Assembly: GCA_963669155.1 (NCBI GenBank)
Contig: OZ022593.1
Location: forward strand, 13,211,427 to 13,275,426
Direction of reading: 5' to 3'
Origin: Arbacia lixula
Taxonomy: Eukaryota; Echinodermata; Echinoidea; Arbacioida; Arbaciidae
Length of the DNA stretch: 64,000 bases
Positions 58,146 through 64,000 of this stretch are shown here, piece after piece. The notes beneath the pieces are model-generated. The model was not told where the DNA came from, did no database searches, and worked only from the letters and a program-made list of their open reading frames with translations. The first letter of the stretch is position 1. Each line of letters starts with the position of its first letter. Both the position numbers and the translations under genes were made by a program.

Positions 58146-59130
58146 CTGAAAACACAGATGGAATAAACAATCGAAGAAATCATACAGAGGCCTCGATAAA
58201 GGTTGCTAGAGACATGCACCATTGAAAGAGGAACATGAGATTAGTGTCATGTACAATTCGCCAATTAAGCTCAAGTTTCGAGAACTCAACACTGTTATTA
58301 GGATGACTGACCATTTATTGCACGCCCCCGCGGCCCCTGGTGTTAACCGAGGCTACAGCTTTAAATACTGTCCCCAGTGTATGTTTTTACAGACTGCAAA
58401 CGTGTATAACGTTAAATTTAAGCATAACAATCATGTATTACAACACACACCGAGGGATTTTCGAATTCTGCGTAAACCGTCATTAAACTGACGAGCGAAC
58501 TGCTGGAAGGCAACCATTTCGAAATGGAAGCTCGTCAGTAAACCATCGCTCTATGGCAGTACTACCGCAGCTCTCTTGTACGTCACACTAACCATCGGTG
58601 CCTAACCGTTCTAAGTGGCCTGTAGCCATTTGAAAATAAAAGAAATGAAGTGACCAACCTTTAAGATTTAGCGGGATTCCCTGCTTTTTGAATTTCCATC
58701 CCATAGTGAAAGTGTCCTTTCTGAAGATCGAGAAAAAGCCCCTCTTTCTCGGTTTCGGTCCGTAAAATTTCATCTGTCGGGTATGATAAAGACAAGATGA
58801 AAAGGAAAAGGTTTAAAACCGACATCTTGATGCGGTTATAGAAAAAAAATCGTGGTTCCATCATAACCAATATGAATGAATGAATGAGGGACTTACTTAA
58901 ACGTTCACAGTAAATATGTTGATGTTCCGCCAGCATTAAGAACATTACACGTGTGCACAAGGGTACGCACGTTTACATTCCAAAATTTACTTATTCTTTA
59001 TCCAATTATAACAAATCCTCCTACATATAACCAATATATGAAATTGTTTACTCTAAACTGAATGACAATACCACTTAAGAAGCAAACGCAGACACATACA
59101 CACACACACACACACGCACTCACACACACA

Positions 59131-59190
<60 letters not shown>

Positions 59191-60609
59191 AACACACATA
59201 TCTCCAAACACACACACAAACGCGTTGCTATAAAAGAGTGCATGGTTGCATCAGTAATTATCGTCTCGTACTTCCAAGAAATAATGCCGTATATATTTGT
59301 ATCTAACTGGAAGGTATTACATTCACTTCATCGCCATTTAAATCCACTGACCTCTGTGTCTAAGAAGATTTCGCCATCGAAGTACGGGACGAAGTCTTCG
59401 TAGCCGAGCGATTCTCGGAGCACCGCGTACAGCTTGATGCCCCGAGCTTCAAGCTCCGGCTTAATGGAGGAGATCTGGCGCGCCTCCTGGAGAGAGGTTA
59501 TGGGGGTAAGGAGGGGGTAAAGAGGGGGTAAGAGAGGGGCAGAGAGGGGTAAGGGGAGCAGAGGGAGGTGTCATGGGTGTGTTGACGTTTGAGAGAGAGT
59601 AAAGGGGTAAAGAAGGTAAGATGATTTGTTAGGAGAGGAGCAAGTACGGAAAGACGACTTGTATGGATAGGAGGGGAATGAAGACAAAGGCGGAGAAGAA
59701 TATGCCGAAAATAGAAAATATGAAAAGACGTGGGAAAGTAGAAAAAAAAACGAAAGAAAAGCGATTCGTATAGAAAAGAGGGAAATTGATGAACAAAGGC
59801 GGAGATGAATGAACCGTTAAGTGAAAAGAATTATGAAGAGACGTGGGAAAGTTGAGAGAAAGAGGGATGGCGACGAAGGAAATGGATCATTTAGAAGAGA
59901 GGGACGAGGTGAATGGATCAGAGAGAAAAGGTGGTCACGAGGGGGTGAAAGAGAAAAATGATTTAGCATCGCACTACGTTCTCAGACAATATAGAAACTT
60001 AAATTGTTAAATATTATGAATATACCGAACATTGTTTTCTTAAACAGAGAGATGGTGGCTCGGATATCCTCATAAACAAGGATCTATTTTCAGAAAAAAA
60101 ATACGACTATCTACTTGTTTTTACTCTGGAGCCGTCACTGAAATCTGCACCAAACAAAGCAAAAACAGCATTAATAGTAATAATCATGTTAAAAGTACTT
60201 GTGCTTTTCCATTATTGTGGATTATTCTCAATTTGCACACAAACCGAAGAAATCTAAATCTAAGTTTAAGGATTATACTTAATGTCTAGTGTAAAATTTG
60301 GAGTGAGTTTTACTGAACTTATAAAACTATGTGAGACCAAATCAAAGGCCAATCAACCGCGCCTTGCAAGCCCCTACTTACCCCCTTGCACAAGGATCAT
60401 CCTGGTCTTCTCACGGCCAGGACTAAGGCACCACTCTCCCTCCATAGGTCCTTGGCCCTGAAGGTGCCCCTCCCACCCCCACCTGTCGCCCCGCCCCCTT
60501 CCTCCAGTAGAGTCAGGTGGGTCAGCTTAGTGTCGCCTAGGAGGCGCAGAGGTGCTACTGCCAGGTACGGCTCGGTTGCCGTCTCGGGCTCCGTAGAAGC
60601 CGCGGCCAT
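57985..60609 (-). CDS. selU: Selenoprotein U (PRXL2/FAM213 family) with in-frame TGA as selenocysteine
   Basis: Four coding exons on the minus strand: 60,609-60,382, 59,486-59,352, 58,773-58,659 and 58,145-57,985, giving 212 residues including one selenocysteine. The product is a thioredoxin-fold, peroxiredoxin-like redox protein; PRXL2A in mammals has 229 residues. Family blocks appear in order: GTFRAKDLWRESGALVLAVR, RPG-U-SLC, LEARGIKLYAVLRESLG, YFDGEIFLD, KFYGP, LGGVFLIGPGDSG. The TGA at 60,399-60,397 (residue 71) replaces the first Cys of the CxxC motif; Cys74 is its partner. Reading continues four codons past the TGA to a perfect donor, GTAAGT. Intron phases (0, 0, 1) agree across all joins. 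The start chosen is the first ATG after a possible acceptor at about 60,616; a further upstream exon with the membrane anchor seen in some family members was not found. Confidence 0.88.
58659..58773 (-). CDS. selU: Selenoprotein U exon 3
   Basis: Acceptor CCCGACAG, donor G|GTTGGT (phase 1). It reads MKFYGPKPRKRGFFSIFRKD; KFYGP is a family hallmark. Confidence 0.88.
59091..59186. repeat. (CA)n microsatellite in selenoprotein U intron 2
   Basis: About 95 bp of CA with a few CG and CT interruptions. Confidence 0.95.
59352..59486 (-). CDS. selU: Selenoprotein U exon 2
   Basis: Acceptor CCTCTCTCCAG, donor GAG|GTCAGT, 135 bp, phase 0 at both ends. It reads EARQISSIKPELEARGIKLY and goes on to YFDGEIFLDTE. 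Confidence 0.9.
59498..59565. repeat. G-rich GGGGGTAA-type repeat in selenoprotein U intron 1
   Basis: Repeats of GGGGGTAA and GAGGGG; six or more runs of four to five G within 70 bp could form a G-quadruplex on the plus strand, opposite to the gene. Confidence 0.7.
60382..60609 (-). CDS. selU: Selenoprotein U exon 1 with the TGA codon
   Basis: 70 residues, the TGA at 60,399-60,397, then Ser-Leu-Cys-Lys-Gly and donor GGG|GTAAGT. The exon is GC-rich and has a Gly-rich insert (residues 37-47) before the GTFRAKDLW block. Confidence 0.88.
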
Positions 60610-60619
60610 GGGCTCCTTC

Positions 60620-61575
60620 AAGAAACAGAAACACTGCTCGATATCAATGAAGATAAATATACATGTGCATGCCACAAGTTCTGTTTTCACCAGTAATACA
60701 TGAACATCCCATTTTGTCTGGCAGACAAAGGGTCAACACTTTACGTATGCATCCTGGGTTGAGTGATCCGTTTTAAAACTTAGTTTTATCTCATTTATGT
60801 TTTATTTTGCTCATTACAAATCTTAAAAATATACACATGTTAATAATACATGTATTATAATTTACACACTCGCTTAAAGGGTAATACATAAGGTCCATAT
60901 TTCATCTATAGAGGAACAAAGTAGCTACGTGGATTTAATGTGGAACTTTTCGATTATTATACTGTCTTATATGTGTCTAATGAAGAGGTATATACATGCA
61001 CTGCGCTTTTTATGTTGGGGGTACTAAACCTTAAAATCTAACCCTGTGGATGGTTCAAAGTGAACTTGGTGCTAATTATCTAAACATGGACCATGACCTT
61101 ACAATGGAGAGGTCATTATCATCACCTGATGGAAAGAGGTAATGGATCGAGGTCAATATGTTAATCATTTACCATACTGACGTCATTTTGTGGAGAACAA
61201 GGTGAGGCACGCTGTTGCTTACAGTAACAGGGCCAGTTACCGGCCATTAAAGGCTGATACATAGCTCGATTGTATTGCATAATCCGAGCAAACAAAAGTA
61301 ATATTTCCCAAATATTGATTATCATAAGTGGCGTAAATGGAATGTACAAACAAACGGTGGGGGCGAGGGGAGGCTGGGGGAATGTTAAGGTGGGGGGTTA
61401 AGTCATTAACTGTGCAGCACAAGAAAAAAAATCGTTTAATAACTGATTACAGCTTGTACCAAAATCCTGAGAATTTCAAAATTCTCTTCTTGCTGTTAAT
61501 GGTGTAAGCAGTTAGCGGTCTTGTCGGTTTATATTTTTCTTTTTTTATGTAGAATATTTCTTATATTGTTGCTAC
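60620..61575. other. Upstream flank of the selenoprotein gene
   Basis: No upstream exon or promoter was recognised. Short frames only. Confidence 0.4.
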
Positions 61576-61577
61576 TT

Positions 61578-61602
61578 TCGACTACTACTACTACTACTAC
61601 TA

Positions 61603-61658
<56 letters not shown>

Positions 61659-61676
61659 ATACTACTTCTAATACTA

Positions 61677-61729
<53 letters not shown>

Positions 61730-61906
61730 TTAATACTACTATACTACTACTACTACTTCTCCTCACCTCTTGTTTCTACTTCATCATTGCGAAGCCTTCT
61801 CTGGTTACAACTGTTACAACTACTACATGTACTATCATACTTCTCCTATACCACTTAACTACGACCTCTTTTACTATACTACTAGTAGCACTAATACTAC
61901 TACTAG

Positions 61907-61950
<44 letters not shown>

Positions 61951-61992
61951 ATACTAATACTAATACTGATACTACTACTACTACTACTACTT

Positions 61993-62040
<48 letters not shown>

Positions 62041-62165
62041 CTACTACTATTACAGTACTACTATTACTACTATTACAGTACTACTTCTACTACTATTACT
62101 ACTACTACTACTACTACTTCTACTACTACTACTACTACTACTACTCTACTACTATTACATCTACT
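61578..62165. repeat. Large (TAC)n trinucleotide repeat region
   Basis: Nearly 600 bp dominated by TAC/CTA triplets, with clean runs at about 61,580-61,657, 61,678-61,735, 61,894-61,950 and 61,975-62,045 and scattered ATT, ATA and TTC variants. Open frames over it are poly-Thr, poly-Leu or poly-Tyr artefacts. Confidence 0.95.
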
Positions 62166-64000
62166 AACATAACACAGCTAACATATTATAGTAGTAAAAG
62201 TTGTAGTAGTAATATAGTCGTAGTAGTAGAAGTAGTACTTCTGGCTACGACTATTAATTCTATACATCCACTGTATTATGCCCGTGTTGTTGCTGCTGCT
62301 ATAATAGTACTGAAGAGGAGTTTTTTATGTTACCTATCTTTGAAATAAAATAGTGCCTACCGGAAAAAACTCACCCTTTTTTCTTGCTAGTCTTTCCACT
62401 CTTGATAGAACGTCTCAAAGCTACCGTTTCACAAGCCAGTCTGCATGGTGAGACAAGATGTTCAACTCACCACACTATACGAATCTTATCACTCACTGTA
62501 CACAGTGCCCGATTGTGGATCTATCCTTTGTTTGCTTCGTATTGTGTAGCTCTTTTGCCAGGTCTGCTAATCCAAGAAGAGGTAGTTATTCCAGAGTATT
62601 AAGTCATCAATACGTTACATAATTACGTTGACCTGGAAACGAAGGGGTAGATCCCTGGGGGGGGGGGGGGGGTAGATCGTATTTTGGGTGTGGGGAGAGG
62701 GGCATGGAGGGAATTCAGAAGAGAGATAATGAATTGTTACAGGTTTTTTATCACAGAAGCTACATATAGAGTGTTCTTCAATGTCATTCATATCGCTAAC
62801 ATTGTCCTAGATAGTGACGTAAACTTACAAATTTCAGCGGTGCCGAATTATCTACGGATCGGTTCCGAATTTAATAGCGGGAAAAGATGCCTTGCTGCGC
62901 GTGGAGTTGAAAAGGATCCGTACGAATGATAGCCTGTTTTCCAGGCTGTCAAATATTTCAAATTCAATTTGAAAATGAAGTCTGATAATCACTTAACCAG
63001 TAACTTCACATTTTTTTCTCTTTTTACATGGATGAGGTATAGCTTAGAATCTAAAATGATGATTTTTTTTCAACCAGACTCCTGCACGGAATAGTTTGGA
63101 TTATAAATGGTCAAAAGTCTTAACGCGCAGCTAGCTAAACATAACCTATACGTACGGATATACTGTACAATGTCGGCGGTCCATGTAAATAACAAAAACA
63201 TGAAAGCCGGTTCCTGAAATCTCAACTCTATATTGCGCGTGAGAGGTGTACATCAGCCCCATTGTTGTGGTGTAGAGAAGTCGATCTATTTATAAGTCAT
63301 CTCAGGTAAATAAAATAAACATTGTCGTACTTATTCATTCATACTTAGCTAACTAACTCGTAAAGATTGATCACCGACTGAAGTTGAATGGGTGCTGTGT
63401 TTTGGCACTGATCCCAGCTCCCAGACCCCGGGTCGAGTCCCAGACTAGCCCCGGGCCGGGACTGCTCCCGCGCGTGAGCGGGCTGGTCGCAGCTCAGCAA
63501 GTCCCAGACATGCCTGCCAGACCCAGTGATTGCAGGAGGGCCGACCGCCGCGCCGAGGGTTAGGGTTGGTTGGGTGGTGGGGGGGGGGGGGGGGGGGGTT
63601 GTCATTCTCGTGCGCTGCTTTTCGTGTCAGGTGAATTTCATCAAATTTAATGGAAACGATGTTAAGGCCAAAGAAAAATGTATCATTGCAGGGTTTACTA
63701 GGCCTATTTATTTATTGTGCAATAGTTTCTCGGGAGCGACATCGAAGCGAAATGACATACGGATATTTATTGTGTACATAAATTTTGTAAATTATACATG
63801 AAAAATCAGTCTCGTTGGATATCCGCTGATATTGCATCTGGCTCCTCTGAACACTCTGTTCAGAACACTTAAAAGTTCTAAAATTTGATGTGTACACATG
63901 CACATTCACACTTATCATGGTTAGGCCTATACAATATACTGCAACCAGTCCACTCACGGCACGCAGTGAGTGGGCTGCAGAGCATGGAGTTCTGAAGCAA
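62166..64000. other. Right-hand spacer, no gene recognised
   Basis: G runs at 62,659-62,672 and about 63,581-63,598. The GC-rich stretch 63,410-63,580 gives an 86-codon proline-rich minus frame that could be a first exon, but no motif supports it. Confidence 0.4.

Noticed and set aside
60397-60399. TGA as the true end of a truncated PRXL2 protein
   Set aside because: The stop falls on the redox Cys position and is followed by the CxxC partner, a consensus donor and three in-phase family exons.
61770-62348. 192-codon Thr/Tyr-rich frame
   Set aside because: Translation of the TAC repeat.
63345-63605. Proline-rich 86-codon minus frame in GC-rich DNA
   Set aside because: The proline run is the G tract; no motif or splice support, though a first exon cannot be excluded.
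1-64000. CRISPR arrays, operons, bacterial promoters or tRNA/rRNA genes
   Set aside because: The tandem repeats lack spacer structure, genes carry introns, and no cloverleaf or rRNA sequence was recognised by eye.

Overview
The window is animal nuclear DNA: intron-split genes with GT/AG splice signals, single-exon seven-helix receptors, AT-rich spacers full of simple repeats, foldback MITEs, fragments of CR1/L2-like LINEs and a PIF/Harbinger transposon. A marine invertebrate deuterostome fits best (an echinoderm such as a sea urchin is my guess), but no species marker was seen. Only six genes and one interrupted transposase are well supported; all six genes lie on the minus strand.

Layout. 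1-10,400: no recognised host gene; several foldback elements, a LINE 3' end and simple repeats. 10,980-13,113: a rhodopsin-class receptor gene (GPCR-1) followed on its 3' side by four decayed copies of its own C-terminal coding end. 14,580-55,570: a tandem segmental array of four related blocks (A about 14.6-25.0 kb, B about 25.0-33.9 kb, C about 33.9-45.1 kb, D about 45.1-55.6 kb). Each block carries one intact copy of a second class A receptor (GPCR-A to GPCR-D) with a signal peptide, a predicted 5'UTR intron, a conserved upstream block containing GCATGCGTAAATATTCA and (in B, C and D) a clear TATA-like motif. Blocks B and C also carry a piece of GPCR-1, and share a promoter-proximal MITE that A and D lack.

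Block D was later hit by a 2,770-bp Harbinger element (47,187-49,956) with 17-bp inverted ends, TTA target duplications and a HARBI1-like transposase broken by one frameshift and one stop; the paralogous unoccupied site is readable in block C near 36,027. Block C carries about 2.2 kb of extra sequence with a non-LTR reverse transcriptase fragment, and block B a private LINE insertion.

57,985-60,609: a four-exon selenoprotein U / PRXL2 (FAM213) thioredoxin-like gene. An in-frame TGA falls exactly at the first position of the family's CxxC redox motif and is followed by a consensus splice donor and three further exons in matching phase, so it is read as selenocysteine (UxxC). Only a weak SECIS candidate was found. 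The last 3.4 kb hold a long TAC trinucleotide tract and no recognised gene.
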